A stretch of 64,000 bases of DNA, taken from Zobellia galactanivorans. Its GTDB lineage: Bacteria > Bacteroidota > Bacteroidia > Flavobacteriales > Flavobacteriaceae. The notes beneath the pieces are model-generated. The model did not search any database. It saw only the letters and a program-made list of their open reading frames with translations, and had not been told where the DNA came from. A program made the position numbers and the translations under genes. The stretch covers positions 3,344,501 through 3,408,500 of the forward strand of contig NC_015844.1 in assembly GCF_000973105.1 (NCBI RefSeq), given 5' to 3'. This document shows, piece after piece, positions 19,501 to 25,875 of the stretch. How positions within the stretch are numbered: the first letter of the stretch is position 1; each line of letters opens with the position of its first letter.

Positions 19501-19844
19501 AACCTTAGGCCTGCATCGTCCAATACCACTCCGGTGTGATTGTTGTCAACTAAGGTGATATTGTTGTCACCGTTACTCAAGGTATAAACGGCCGGACTAA
19601 CATTATTGATATTAAAAGTAGCAATCGGAGTACCGCTTGTTCCCCTATAGGCGTTTACCGTAAAAGAGGTGGGCTCAGGCGTAGAAAGATAAATAGCCTG
19701 TTGCTGTATCGCTTGGTTGTTTTGCCCCTGTTTTAATGGGGGAAGGTAATGCAGGTCGCTCAATTGGGAGAAACCTAAAAATGCATTAAACGCTGTTAAA
19801 AAGAAAAGAACTACTTTAAGGTATGGTTTAAGCAAATTAATCAT
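7542..19844 (-). CDS. Giant SprB-repeat adhesin, T9SS type B cargo (about 4100 aa)
   Basis: The start is placed at ATG 19844, which gives a clear signal peptide (MINLLKPYLKVVLFFLTAF...GFSQ); the longer frame to 19949 begins with TTG and adds an implausible 35 aa. In order: the head domain shared with the 5342-7390 protein; a DUF11 domain (about 17.85-18.2 kb); two calcium-binding TSP3-like segments (DxDxDG-type, about 17.77-17.84 and 17.22-17.31 kb); a second DUF11/CARDB domain (about 16.75-17.1 kb); Cys-containing Ig-like domains; about 29 divergent SprB-type repeats (Cys, then GG-x-x-P/Y-x-Y-S, then D-x-x-GC), with a jelly-roll-like insert at about 13.87-14.45 kb; and a type B C-terminal domain (FFTPNGDGANDIW, IYDRYGRTVY, LPSGDYWYII, FVGHFTLYR). 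SprB-type proteins are surface adhesins moved by the gliding motor. The repeats are too diverged to recombine easily, unlike those at 27.6-34.2 kb. Confidence 0.93.
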   Translation of the reverse strand: MINLLKPYLKVVLFFLTAFNAFLGFSQLSDLHYLPPLKQGQNNQAIQQQAIYLSTPEPTSFTVNAYRGTSGTPIATFNINNVSPAVYTLSNGDNNITLVDNNHTGVVLDDAGLRFESPSGNRFYVNYRGVSAAQAASLTSKGRVSMGTRFKWGGLPNLGSHSSKSNTLGIMATEDNTTVRLYGYDPRCEFRLQGDPDGLTDDSYTITLDANESFVFETVLSESTAHVDGWIGASIEANKNIVISNGGLNTGRQAGNSNRDAAIDQPVPENRLGKDYVFVRGNGTNSTEFPLIIGIADNTQIFVNGSATPIATIDNGEYFEIPGTYYSSSSAGANMLVTTSKDAYAYQSMAGGSAVYTHGLNFVAPVNCLLPDVMDNIPDIRNIAGTTVTGGVTIIAATTTPDANISVTDGSGPVALPASTPVAGSTDWKTIFIPSLTGNVSVQSTGPIAVGFFGLNGARGVAGYFSGFDTVPVVDLGIRGGSGCFVGSEIFEATGNFDAYQWFGDGVLIPGANGESYAPSVAGDYFVRGTKGPCTYDSQPISAYYCDPDVVVNKTVDKSEIVEGEMATFTIKVRNLGVGPLTNLRITDDIPAGLSLVNAQTITGTWSGNTWNIGTLNGGETAFLTLEVQADEIDTLPLLSLTNTAYNTQDQPDTNITDDNPSAHIIVHNDFDKDGVIDIVDLDDDNDGIYDEDECDTLSYNITNGTPVTSNLMSLNNYLVLDVFSLDNSFYLSINGNDIAGEIQFENGAGGNYARFLDGSIHGTNGNSSIWTVSGSNGNPVIRIVIDQSGTFELFGKRTTGSPLEPMVLDTPPSTIAWNPSGNNTVTIDQDVRGPTNMRGVLLTAGCDTDGDNYPDSLDLDSDGDGCSDANEFYKDDTADGGDGGEYGTGVPVVDPIDGTVNAASYTQVYAPIIVLGNTSEELGGTNINGQDLNLGDTFNYVIRFQNTGDDDATNFTIRDVLPDNVTLDNVDYSDAPGASHTYDPNTQTISFTIPDDLVQIGDPEYKIKITVSISGNCSEFVAACASQLENQAYATYTGTVNTNTFSDEDGSNPAGACTTTLEVATNNVANALTNCNLARTVLLCGDNVTLTAGSGFTTYNWAIDTNNNGQIDSGETLPNSGDPSTFTATTVGNYIVEKSGAAGCSDHVERITVNRFGTVQTNPIIDYFNQVNSDSNPDNDIQGEVVECSIDGSLLPNIFLCGINDSASIQLGITDAQSITWQKLDESSCGAVSDKCANTNSTCSWDVQTVQNNFTVTESGSFRVVIAYENGCFSRFYFNVYQNTLDFDYTPSDIICNTDGSIRITGVGNGYGYQLYNVSNNTIEVPFSAGQGPDFSIATSGTYKVQVTQLDPATGAPIPNGCVFETEDIGIQERNFQVNLSSTPADCDELGTVAVQALNVSPTYSYELFLDDGSNGGSGSFIQSEMVVNDNTHTFTGVAPGDYIVVTSTTDGCTDSQTITVDEIPQLQLTAANQENITCTAGVINLTPSGGTTGYQYAIWSKDGIANYADENSIPDTDFTANSNFLFGYRGSPAAYFPNEDGDYVFIVKDDNGCYGFSNIVHMDDVGTVSISATNTDIVCADSSTAVLTINASGGTPPYQYSLDGGTTYQNENFFNGLASGNYTITVKDSSGTGSNECVASIDYEIVQPFRLTASPAILEDASCNPSGALIKILNANGGQLPYEYSFDGGSSFQATNERRLSSGTYQLVLKDALGCTFNMEITVPNSPTDPSFDSDVTYNCDGNGVITITPSNTTDFEYTYQIDGSDNSPVDSNIFSNVTPGTKTVTVGYTSTLAAGQSTLFFEDFGTGISTAIGEIGPGYCFEPQNGSATTCNLGPAGILVNGEYTVTTAVTNPNTSWRTPNDHTGLTDGRFMAIGVSTSAGSNNILWSRSGLEVLPDQDITISFYAYNLLKTGALGNDPEILVELVDASGTLISSTATTAIPKNNNADDWHLREVTFNPGANTSVGVILRTNLDSDYGNFLVLDDIQASQIPELCEKTQDITVSVETGKAFEVAILGSTNPTCNGNTNGSIRFEVNNFDPAFGYEYSLDGGTSWIAETTSPITTPATLGDGTYGIMVRKVDDNSCTATSATSITLTAPAAIVPSLQQTAEYTCLNTGATLEASATGGTPGYEYQLEDTSGTPVVSYQTSTIFNNVADGDYLIRVRDTNGCEVLSTVPVTVSAPETIDFDITYTECYDGANNATITVDVTSGNGDYTFSLNGGGWVTPASATPTTYTFSGLANGTYTIDVEDAYSCGPVQKSVTISPQLTGNATLQSDKTCTDDAEINLNITGGSGSYTYEWSTSTTGPWDATGFTADTFSTSTAGTYYFRATDTSTPTPCTFVTNAVTVTEAVSPAITTITPTHLTCNGDNTGALDIDIDTSIGLAPYTINVYNTTTSTDYGENTTSLAAGDYTITVTDSKNCTITGTTTINEPTIINPNIVSTDLQCTPTGTELGTITIDATGGTATYTYRVNNADFSVSETYDTSSGTNDHTFTGLNFGEYTVTVTDHNGCETVSSVTIATGPDILITTQGASGCTPGSGEMLVEAQASTGPLGAGSFYFAVFPAPPYDPSDPAWFPEDAVLDNSYNFTGLTPGVTYTFIVHDTDTNCEYMQEATVPVSTSSNLTSTIDSTTPITCFGSSDGKVEFTISGYDATTVGYEIFHYATNTSTGITGSISGAVGGPETEIKDLLPPGEFYILFTETDGTNTGCVNTSDIFVIEQAPTLLEVSATATKNANCNEDGTITASGRYGVGPYEYQYLPDTATAPTTTSSGWETGTVKNVAAGDYIVYIKDAHDCIQHTSVTVGFDTAPEIDTIVISDYCVAEGNYSVEVTLTTPDTAPYNISVNGGALQSANFVGGVYTVTGLSSSTSPQSISISDVNGCGNSENFDIAPKFQATAQITKLLDCSGSPNAEITITAFDGYGSFEYEVSGPVNQARTAIPGPANTIVWDGASSAGTYTVSVYDTNTPLCNPITFTLEVEDAVVPNFTATATDVTCNGGTDGAIAITEINNGINPLLYTLSPASATFNTTTNSFEGLAAGTYDVLATGTNGCTTTRTIVVDERPAITFDTPVVDQFGCTSDNAVNNALITLDEASLSGGSSTYSRYEFEDVATGTILQSGLSPTYTYTDFAGGSIIVRVFDDAGCSAEQTVTINAYDALVDATITVDRDISCINSGEDISIDVSSTFTDFTSNPGNYEFRQLPSATYQASNQFLNLAVGTYTFGIRNITTGCEITRTHTVEEPNTFDVVVEKLSDVVCHGDNGSIRLTLVDATYTTGFSYYIYDTNDTPADRSDDGPAVITGSSVNVGPTPAIAVPAGNYLVEVVQDDLPNCSQVRSFTITTPSAPITLATIDTEDVGCTNDLGSANIVPLGGEAPYDIILTHNASGTSYTANQVHSFLFQGLGAGQYTVEVSDNLGCNPTFANAFELVVPDPITATISSTTLLCIGDTDASVTAAVAPRNVTTNYRYILNTYADATGTTLLQTSSSQTTSTFDNLRSGFYSITILDDMNCSFETAVEEIVEPTEVGGQLVTAQRLTCLSDAELLLTASGGTAPYMWSTDGTTYNAMNETSGPNSHLFTNITPGVYEYYIRDSFNCVSVLTNSVTINPIEPLQVSIDDSAATVNCNGQSTAAIEAEAEGGLGNYQYALFSDAALTNEIRANQTSGLFTDLPMGSYFVRVQSEDCELVSQEIRIDEPAPLMVNTEINNVTCNGANDGNIVVNMTGGTGTYQYAISPNLSRFSNTNVFEELAPGDYTIIAQDSNGCFEVIDATITEPTVLEVTATASPEICVGEENGAIELTITGGTAPYSTRLATEADFVQDRTSLTGLAAGFYIIYVQDAQGCEENISVTIDQGVNLGAFVQPVYGCNGNTPNNYVNIVLDDTSIEKDVLFGLDTTDPSEMQLNPFFRDLAPGSHYIAISHANGCMATYEFEVESFEPLSLTVEQTNINEITATVNGGREGYTYYFGDTNNGSDNVFYITKTDTYLVTVVDENGCETTESIFMEFIDIEIPNFFTPNGDGANDIWKPKNIEIFPNIFISIYDRYGRTVYRFKDNQDGWSGIYQDSELPSGDYWYIIKLNGEADTREFVGHFTLYR

Positions 19845-20011
19845 CGGTATGGATGGTTTGATGTGGAACAACAAACAAATAAAACGTACTTTGATAACAT
19901 GGCTAAAAAAATGTTGGCAATCGTATATATTCTGTTGTTTTAAGTGCAAAACCTGTTTTTTAGGTTTAAATTATTTTGCAGAATTGCCTAATTTGTAAGT
20001 AAATTGATAGT

Positions 20012-21094
20012 ATGTCAGAAGAGAGGTTAATGTCGAAAAAAAAGCCGGCCTATCCGGTGTGTAAAAAATTGGACCAATATTTAGAGCATTACAGCCGAAA
20101 AATTGAGATCCCTATTTTTTATGAAGATTTGTTGCGGTTTTCAGGGTCGGTTGTCGTTTATGATGCGGATGATGAAGATACATTGTGGGTCAGGGTCTAC
20201 TACTCTGAATTCGATAGGATTGAAATAGATAATAGCCTAAAAAAGGTATATTCCATTCTACATTCCGATGGAAGCAATAATATTCACCAATACCTTAATA
20301 TAGATGCCGTCGATTTTTGCACCTTCGGAAACTCAAAGCCTTTTCGAATCAAGGTAAGAAATATTCTCAACGATAACTTCACCTATTTCTATGTAAAGAA
20401 AACCGATGCGTCGCGGATATACGGACTTGAACTGGAGCACATGCTTTCGCCTTATAACCTGAATTTTTTGGTTTATAAGGATACGCTCATAGAAGAGCAC
20501 ATAGCGGGTATACCCGGTGATGTTTTTATTAAGGATATGTTGCCCAATTGTACCGAGTCGGAAAAATCACAATTGGCCAAAGAGTTCGTAAAGTTCAATG
20601 AGCGTTGTATGATCCGCTTATTGGGTGATATGAGATCTTATAATTACGTTATTGTTCCTGTACACGATTTTGATCATGTTGTCTACCGCATACGGGCCAT
20701 AGATTTCGACCAGCAGTGTTTTGAAGGAAAGTTAAAGGTCTATCGACCTCAATTTTTTAAGGAGAACTTTGAAATGGTAGAGTTGGTCAGGAAGAAGTTG
20801 AAGCGTGATTCCGTAGATCAGTATAAACTAGAGGAAAGATCGATCGTAGCCAAGAGAATATTGAGTTCGGGGGCACGTATAAAACGATTGCGGTCTATTG
20901 GGAAAAAAGACACTATTTCTACCCAGGAAAATATTGAAATGTTGCGTGAGCAGATTTATGAACTTACGCTAGATCAGCAGTTCAGAAAGTCGAAAACTAT
21001 GGGGGAAGTATTGGATCTGGCCTTGAACTTTGTACGCCGTAATTACGAAGATGTAAGTATGAAACAGATTATAGAACACCGAATAAAAATCTAA
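20012..21094 (+). CDS. Uncharacterised protein with protein-kinase-like motifs
   Basis: I do not recognise this 360-aa family by name. There is no signal peptide or membrane segment, so it should be cytoplasmic. The middle resembles a kinase/aminoglycoside-phosphotransferase fold: a strand with lysines (YFYVKK, 125-130), a helix with GLELEH (138-143), a hinge-like EEHIAGIPG (161-169), then LLGDMRSYNY with a GD-x4-N spacing (205-211) and IRAIDFDQ (228-234), which resemble the catalytic loop and the metal-binding DFD. The last 110 residues are charged and helical. It is transcribed away from the giant adhesin; a second ATG lies six codons in. The function is unknown and the kinase reading is inference from motif order only. 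Confidence 0.7.
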   Translation: MSEERLMSKKKPAYPVCKKLDQYLEHYSRKIEIPIFYEDLLRFSGSVVVYDADDEDTLWVRVYYSEFDRIEIDNSLKKVYSILHSDGSNNIHQYLNIDAVDFCTFGNSKPFRIKVRNILNDNFTYFYVKKTDASRIYGLELEHMLSPYNLNFLVYKDTLIEEHIAGIPGDVFIKDMLPNCTESEKSQLAKEFVKFNERCMIRLLGDMRSYNYVIVPVHDFDHVVYRIRAIDFDQQCFEGKLKVYRPQFFKENFEMVELVRKKLKRDSVDQYKLEERSIVAKRILSSGARIKRLRSIGKKDTISTQENIEMLREQIYELTLDQQFRKSKTMGEVLDLALNFVRRNYEDVSMKQIIEHRIKI

Positions 21095-21097
21095 AAA

Positions 21098-21133
21098 AAA
21101 AGCTATCGAGTGCACTGGCAATCGATAGCTTTT
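21098..21133. terminator. Bidirectional terminator between convergent genes
   Basis: AAAAGCTATCGA and TCGATAGCTTTT form a perfect 12-bp stem over a 12-nt loop that itself contains TGC/GCA. It is flanked by A8 on one side and T4 on the other, so it can serve both the gene ending at 21094 (+) and the one ending at 21153 (-). Confidence 0.85.
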
Positions 21134-21152
21134 GATAAGAAACAATTTTGTA

Positions 21153-22211
21153 CTAGCTTTTTTCCTCTTTGTTGAAGTATACCAAGTAATAGTACATCTG
21201 ACGTTCTTCGTCCCACCCTTTTTCAACAAATTTTTCTGCCGACTCAGGGTTGATAAAATCCATTTTTATCTGAATATTGGTGTCAAGGTTGATGACGTTC
21301 TTTATCTTTTTACGGGCATCGGAAACCGCTTTGTTGGCAATGTCAAAATTGGAGACATCTTCAATACTGTATTTTGGGCCTTTTTCTTCTTTGTAATGTT
21401 TGAATTCGGGCACCAATTCGGGGTTTTCGAGTACCTCGTTTAAAAAATTGGTCTCTTCAAAAGCATCGTTTTTGGCAAAATGGTTGACTGCGCGATTCAT
21501 GAAAAGCACTTCTTGCTGTTTGTCTTCGGCAGGTAATACCACGTCTTTGGCGAAATTCTGACAAAATTTCAAGTAGTTTTTGGTGTAGAAATTCTCATCG
21601 GCCAAGGGGTCGACACCCAAAAAGTTTTCGAGCCAGTATTTGGTGTCGTAGCGGTTGCTGTCTACGGAAAGTACTTTATATCCTTCCTCCTTATTGACAT
21701 TAAAAATAAGACAGCCCTTGTCGAGCTTATTTATATTGATACCTTGTTGAATAACGATATCTAGGTTGTTGCCCCTTTCTTCAAACTGAAGAAAGTCGTG
21801 CTTAAGCTCGCTTTTAAAGATACCGATGGCTTCGGTCTTGACATTGTCGAGCATTACGTTTGATAAATGGGCCACGTAAACCTCTCCGCTCTTAATATGT
21901 GGGTGGTTCGATTGTTCGAAAAGGTGGGTGGCAATTTTTTTCGAATTGGCATGCATGCTCTCCGGGTCGTCGAATATGGCGGAAACGATCTTGTAAAGTT
22001 CGTTGAACTCTACATCTACATCATTCGTCAATTTAAAATAGTTCTCCTCTTTTTCGCGGAAAGGCTTGAAGAAATACTCTTTTAAAAGACCAGTGGTCTC
22101 ATCATTGAGCGAGAAGGGTTCTTCGGAAAGAAAAATACCTTCACTCTTATTCTTGTTCCCCACTCGGTGCAGGGAAATCGTTTCGATTTGGGTAGGGTAG
22201 AGGTTAATCAT
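21153..22211 (-). CDS. Nucleoid-associated protein, NdpA/YejK (37-kDa) family
   Basis: This 352-aa cytoplasmic protein matches the Bacteroidota form of the 37-kDa nucleoid-associated family. It opens with the typical short strand and helix (INLYPTQIETISLHRVGNK), followed by SEEPFSLNDETTGLLKEYFFKPF and, in the middle, HLSNVMLDN and the GCLIFN strand. Family members bind the nucleoid in E. coli, but their biochemical role is poorly defined. It ends at the bidirectional terminator and is followed upstream (minus-strand order) by about 100 bp without features. Confidence 0.85.
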   Translation of the reverse strand: MINLYPTQIETISLHRVGNKNKSEGIFLSEEPFSLNDETTGLLKEYFFKPFREKEENYFKLTNDVDVEFNELYKIVSAIFDDPESMHANSKKIATHLFEQSNHPHIKSGEVYVAHLSNVMLDNVKTEAIGIFKSELKHDFLQFEERGNNLDIVIQQGININKLDKGCLIFNVNKEEGYKVLSVDSNRYDTKYWLENFLGVDPLADENFYTKNYLKFCQNFAKDVVLPAEDKQQEVLFMNRAVNHFAKNDAFEETNFLNEVLENPELVPEFKHYKEEKGPKYSIEDVSNFDIANKAVSDARKKIKNVINLDTNIQIKMDFINPESAEKFVEKGWDEERQMYYYLVYFNKEEKS

Positions 22212-22308
22212 ATGTCTATAGTTTTTTTAATTTTAGAAAGGTCTGGGTACGTGCCGTACGTCCAGAAGGATGAAATGTAATGAAAGGGAATGCTATTTTA
22301 GGAAAATA

Positions 22309-22803
22309 TCAGTTCCAGTTTTCATCAAAATCTAAATCATCGTAATTTTCAAAGGTATCGTCGAAATCGAAGGTAGGCTTCGACTCAAAGTTTTTTTCCG
22401 GAGGGGTTTCCGGAAGTTCCCCAAAACTGAACAACAGGTTCGGGTAGGTTATGCCGGCCTCATAGGAAACAATATCGGCGAGTTCGACATAAAATGTCCA
22501 CATACTCAAAAAGTCGTAGACATAGATAAGTTTCGGACTCTCTTCGGTCATGACATCCTCTAAGAAGGTTTCGTTCATCAAACGAACGTCAGACCCGTTT
22601 TCACTCATGTCGAAAAGGGCTATTTCTTCGTCTTGGTTCCATTCTTCGTCACAGGTATAAAACGAGGCCATTTCATTGCCCAAAAAGCCAAAAGACTGTG
22701 CTATGGCATTGTGAAACTCTTCCATAGAAGTACTGGCCTCTATTTCGAGGTCTCTGAAAATATCCTCTTGGGCATCTAAAATGACACGTATCTTATAAAT
22801 CAT
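22309..22803 (-). CDS. pRiA4b ORF-3-like (IS1096 TnpR-like) protein
   Basis: This 164-aa acidic protein has the pattern of the plasmid pRiA4b ORF-3-like family: an opening strand (MIYKIRVILD), IFRDLEIEASTSMEEFHNAIAQSFGF, FYTCDEEW, and the YVYDFLSMWTFYVEL block near 92-108 with the conserved YDFG/S-x-W signature. The C-terminal 30 residues are mostly Asp, Glu, Phe and Asn. The name comes from mobile-element passengers, but chromosomal copies like this are common in Bacteroidota and have no known function. No transposase is nearby. It lies 27 bp from the heme A synthase stop, so the two may be co-transcribed. Confidence 0.75.
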   Translation of the reverse strand: MIYKIRVILDAQEDIFRDLEIEASTSMEEFHNAIAQSFGFLGNEMASFYTCDEEWNQDEEIALFDMSENGSDVRLMNETFLEDVMTEESPKLIYVYDFLSMWTFYVELADIVSYEAGITYPNLLFSFGELPETPPEKNFESKPTFDFDDTFENYDDLDFDENWN

Positions 22804-22830
22804 AACCGCAATTTTTAAGGGAAGACAAAG

Positions 22831-23865
22831 TTACGAAGATTTATAGCTTCTTTTGGCACTTAAAGCCTCTAAAAGCAAATAAAACTGAACCCCAAAAAGT
22901 AAGCTTGCCAATACAAGATGAACCGTTTGTGAACCGAACGGAAAATCAAAGTAATACATGGCAATGCCCGAAATGACCTCAATAGACAAAAAGGCCAATA
23001 CCCAATTGATCTTTAAAAAATGAAGTTTGTACTTGTAGATACGTTGTGCCAATAATAGGTTGAGCAAGACAACTATTATAGAAAAGGTCCGATGTACGTA
23101 AAATTGCCAGTTGGCATTCGTCAACCATTGGTCTTTTGCCGCTTCGCCAAGGAGGTCTATACGGTCGTCGACAAATTGCCTGACCTGGGTGCCCAATACT
23201 ACCTGAATTATGGTCAAGGCCAATACAAGCCATAAAAGCGGTACTATGTTTTTATGCGTTTTGGGTCGTTCGGCCAGGGGCTTGGTCTCATGTATAATAT
23301 AGAGGATAAACGCTACGATTACCAAGGCCATGACCATATGCACGGTGATCTTTACAGGCTCTAAAAGGGAATAGACTACAGTGGCACCCAGCCACGCCTG
23401 AAATCCCATTCCGAAGACCACCAACCAAGATAAAAAGGTTATTTTTTTGTTCGTTTTCAACAGCTTGAGCGAGAAAATAGCTAGGGCAAGGGTAGCTAAA
23501 CCGGCCAAGGCCCCGAAAAGACGATTAATATATTCGATCCAAGTATGGGCAGCGTTAAATTCGGCGTAATCGTGCTTTGTGTAGGTTTTCCATTTCGACC
23601 GGTCAAAGGAAGAACCGGTATTAAAATCTTCCACTGCAACTTGAAGGGTTTGGTCAACAATGATAATTTGGCCCTTTTTAAATGGGGTATCGGGTTGCCA
23701 TTGCAACTCTGAAATTTCTGTCGGGGGAATATAATGTCCAAAACATTTGGGCCAGTCCGGACAGCCCATACCACTGCCGGTCATACGTACTACGGCACCG
23801 GCAATAATGACGAAATACACGAGAACCAAAGCTACTTTCGCAACTTGTCTGAATTTTTTTTGCAT
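22831..23865 (-). CDS. ctaA: Heme A synthase (COX15/CtaA family)
   Basis: This membrane enzyme oxidises the C8 methyl of heme O to make heme A for aa3-type cytochrome oxidase. Seen: eight hydrophobic segments; the family opening GAVVRMTGSGMGCPDWPKCFGHYIPP; and the heme-binding histidines in HTWIEYINRLFG, HMVMAL, HRTFS and VHLVLAS. A longer frame begins with TTG at 23886, but that codon lies inside a promoter -7 element. ATG 23865 is preceded by AAAGGA at a normal distance, so it is the likely start (344 aa). The heme O synthase that would supply its substrate is not in the window. Confidence 0.93.
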   Translation of the reverse strand: MQKKFRQVAKVALVLVYFVIIAGAVVRMTGSGMGCPDWPKCFGHYIPPTEISELQWQPDTPFKKGQIIIVDQTLQVAVEDFNTGSSFDRSKWKTYTKHDYAEFNAAHTWIEYINRLFGALAGLATLALAIFSLKLLKTNKKITFLSWLVVFGMGFQAWLGATVVYSLLEPVKITVHMVMALVIVAFILYIIHETKPLAERPKTHKNIVPLLWLVLALTIIQVVLGTQVRQFVDDRIDLLGEAAKDQWLTNANWQFYVHRTFSIIVVLLNLLLAQRIYKYKLHFLKINWVLAFLSIEVISGIAMYYFDFPFGSQTVHLVLASLLFGVQFYLLLEALSAKRSYKSS

Positions 23866-23883
23866 AGGTGTGTTTCCTTTGTG

Positions 23884-23891
23884 CAAAAATA
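23884..23891 (-). promoter_or_regulatory. -7 promoter element for heme A synthase
   Basis: Read on the minus strand this is TATTTTTG, an exact TAnnTTTG match, placed 19 bp before the ATG at 23865. Transcription would begin near 23880. No clear -33 TTG was found at the usual distance. Confidence 0.5.
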
Positions 23892-23945
23892 GGACTAGTT
23901 GAAGAATTTTGGCCCTTCTTCCGCTATTTCTTATAGAGGAAAAGC

Positions 23946-25874
23946 TTATTTTTCTATGACGATGAATTCAGAACGTCGGTTCAGCTGATGTTCACTTTCC
24001 GAGCACTTGACACCGTTGGCACATCGGTTCAATAATTGGGTTTCCCCATAGCCTTTACCTGAAATGCGAGAGGGGTCGATTCCTTTCGATGTAATATACT
24101 CGACCGTTCTCATGGCCCTTCGCCTAGAGAGCCATAAATTGTATGCATCCCCTTCCCGGCTATCGGTATGTGAACCTACGGCTATTTTTATATCGGGTCT
24201 TTTACTCATATAATCGACCACCTTGTCCAGTTCCGCATAGGCATCTTTCCGTAAGTAAGAACTGTTCAGGTCAAAATAGATGGGAGTGAGCTCCAAGAGT
24301 TTGACCAAGTCGGAACCTAAATCGGCCACCTTGGTCGATTGTTCTAGCTCTAAATGGACATCTTGAACCTGTTTTTTGTCTTTAGGGGTGAGCATATATA
24401 GGTTGGACGCTTCATAACCTTCCTTGGTGCCTGACAGCTGGTATTGTTCCTTTTGACAGGGTATGCGTAAGGTGTAGGAACCATCCGAAGCCGTTACCGT
24501 CTGCGACAGGGTTTCCCCGTCATGGGCAAATGCTTCTATTAAGGTCTCGGCCAGGGGCTTATCGGTGTCCTTGTCACGGGCGATTCCTTCAATAAAGGTG
24601 AAACAATCCGAATCACTTCGCTTTAAGATATAAATATCGTCATTGCCAATACCCCCTTTTCGGTTTGAAGCGAAATAGCCGATTTCGCCAGATGCGTCCA
24701 TTACCAGTGAAAAGTCGTCATCAGGACTATTAATGGGGCTTCCCATATTGGAGACCTTATCGTTTTTGTTGATGTCTATTTTAAAGATATCGAGACCTCC
24801 AAGGCCCGGATGTCCATTGGAAGCGAAGTATAGTATACCCGAATCGGAAATGAACGGAAAAGTTTCCTTTTCCTCCGTATTGATAAGTTTACCTAGGTTT
24901 TTGGGCTCCCCGAACTTGCCATTGGATAGTATATCCACTACATAAATATCAGATGCGCCCATACCTCCGGGCATGTCGGATGCAAAATAGAGCTTGGTAC
25001 CGTCACTACTTAAAGAGGGGTGGGCTACCGAATAATTAGAGTTGTTAAAGGGAAGGTCTTCCGGTTCGCTCCAAGTACCATCGGTAAGCCGAGACCTGTA
25101 TATTTTTAGCCTACTTATTCCGTTTTTATCTCTTTTAAACGATTTTTTAGAGAAGTTGTTTCTAGTGAAATAAACCGTTTTGCCGTCTTTTGAAAACGCG
25201 GTAGAAGATTCATTGGCTTTGGTGTTCAAGGTTTCTGAAAGTCCCGAAGCTTTTCCTGTTTGGCCATCTTCCTTAATTTCCGTTTGGTATAAATTAAGGT
25301 AGGGTAATTTATTGTATGTCTGTACATCGAGATCTCTGGCCGTGGTAAAGACTAAATTCCCCGAAAGGTATGAGGGGGCAAAATCAGATTCCTCAGAGTT
25401 GAGGTCGATCAGGTTTTTTATGGTGTATTGTTCTTTTGGAATCTGTATTTCCTTTAAATAATCCGTATTGTCGGCATAAAGACTGGCGCGGATGTCATTC
25501 TTCTTTATCTTTTTGAACTTTTCCATCCAATGGTGCGAGTCTTCATATCTTTTTATCGATTTAAGGGCAAGGGCATAGCGATAGAGGTAGTCGGGTGAGA
25601 TGGCGATCTCATCGTTTTCAAGAAGTTTTTCGTACCAGAAGGTGGCTACGTCATAGTTGGCGTTGTGGTAATTGGCATTGCCCAGCTTTTTATAAATGGT
25701 AATTTCGTCATATCCTTTTTTTAATAGGGATGGATATGATTCAATATTTTGCATATAGGCATAGTGGTCAAAATTATCCGTGTCGCCTTCTTTCTTGTTT
25801 ATTTGGGAATGGCCGTAAGCACCCAAAAAGAGCAAAAGAAGCGGAACTAGCTTATGTATTGGCAGGATGCTCAT
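23946..25874 (-). CDS. PorE-like OmpA-family protein (TPR, propeller, CRD, OmpA)
   Basis: The 642 aa have the architecture of PorE, a T9SS-associated periplasmic/outer-membrane protein that ties the machinery to peptidoglycan. Seen: signal peptide (1-24); a TPR-like helical region (about 30-150); PD40/WD40-type propeller blades (about 165-415; repeated KLYFASDMPGG, ILYFASNGHPG and GYFASNRKGG, with DIYV/DIFK/DIYI strands); a carboxypeptidase-regulatory-like domain (about 425-510); and an OmpA C-terminal domain (about 525-642) with HTDSREGD and NRRSEF, carrying the Asp and Arg that bind diaminopimelate. It starts 2 bp after the PorP/SprF stop and is the last gene of the adhesin locus. It may be the dedicated paralogue for this locus, not the housekeeping PorE. 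Confidence 0.88.
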   Translation of the reverse strand: MSILPIHKLVPLLLLFLGAYGHSQINKKEGDTDNFDHYAYMQNIESYPSLLKKGYDEITIYKKLGNANYHNANYDVATFWYEKLLENDEIAISPDYLYRYALALKSIKRYEDSHHWMEKFKKIKKNDIRASLYADNTDYLKEIQIPKEQYTIKNLIDLNSEESDFAPSYLSGNLVFTTARDLDVQTYNKLPYLNLYQTEIKEDGQTGKASGLSETLNTKANESSTAFSKDGKTVYFTRNNFSKKSFKRDKNGISRLKIYRSRLTDGTWSEPEDLPFNNSNYSVAHPSLSSDGTKLYFASDMPGGMGASDIYVVDILSNGKFGEPKNLGKLINTEEKETFPFISDSGILYFASNGHPGLGGLDIFKIDINKNDKVSNMGSPINSPDDDFSLVMDASGEIGYFASNRKGGIGNDDIYILKRSDSDCFTFIEGIARDKDTDKPLAETLIEAFAHDGETLSQTVTASDGSYTLRIPCQKEQYQLSGTKEGYEASNLYMLTPKDKKQVQDVHLELEQSTKVADLGSDLVKLLELTPIYFDLNSSYLRKDAYAELDKVVDYMSKRPDIKIAVGSHTDSREGDAYNLWLSRRRAMRTVEYITSKGIDPSRISGKGYGETQLLNRCANGVKCSESEHQLNRRSEFIVIEK

Positions 25875-25875
25875 T

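Noticed and set aside
19845-19949. N-terminal extension of the giant adhesin to a TTG at 19949
   Set aside because: It would place 35 unrelated residues before a perfect signal peptide; ATG 19844 gives the same start pattern as the paralogue at 7390.
20832-21003. Regulatory or phage origin for the kinase-like gene region
   Set aside because: Composition and spacing are ordinary for the window and no phage or integrase genes are nearby.
22309-22803. Mobile element, from the pRiA4b/IS1096-like family name
   Set aside because: No transposase, terminal inverted repeats or target duplications were seen around the gene.
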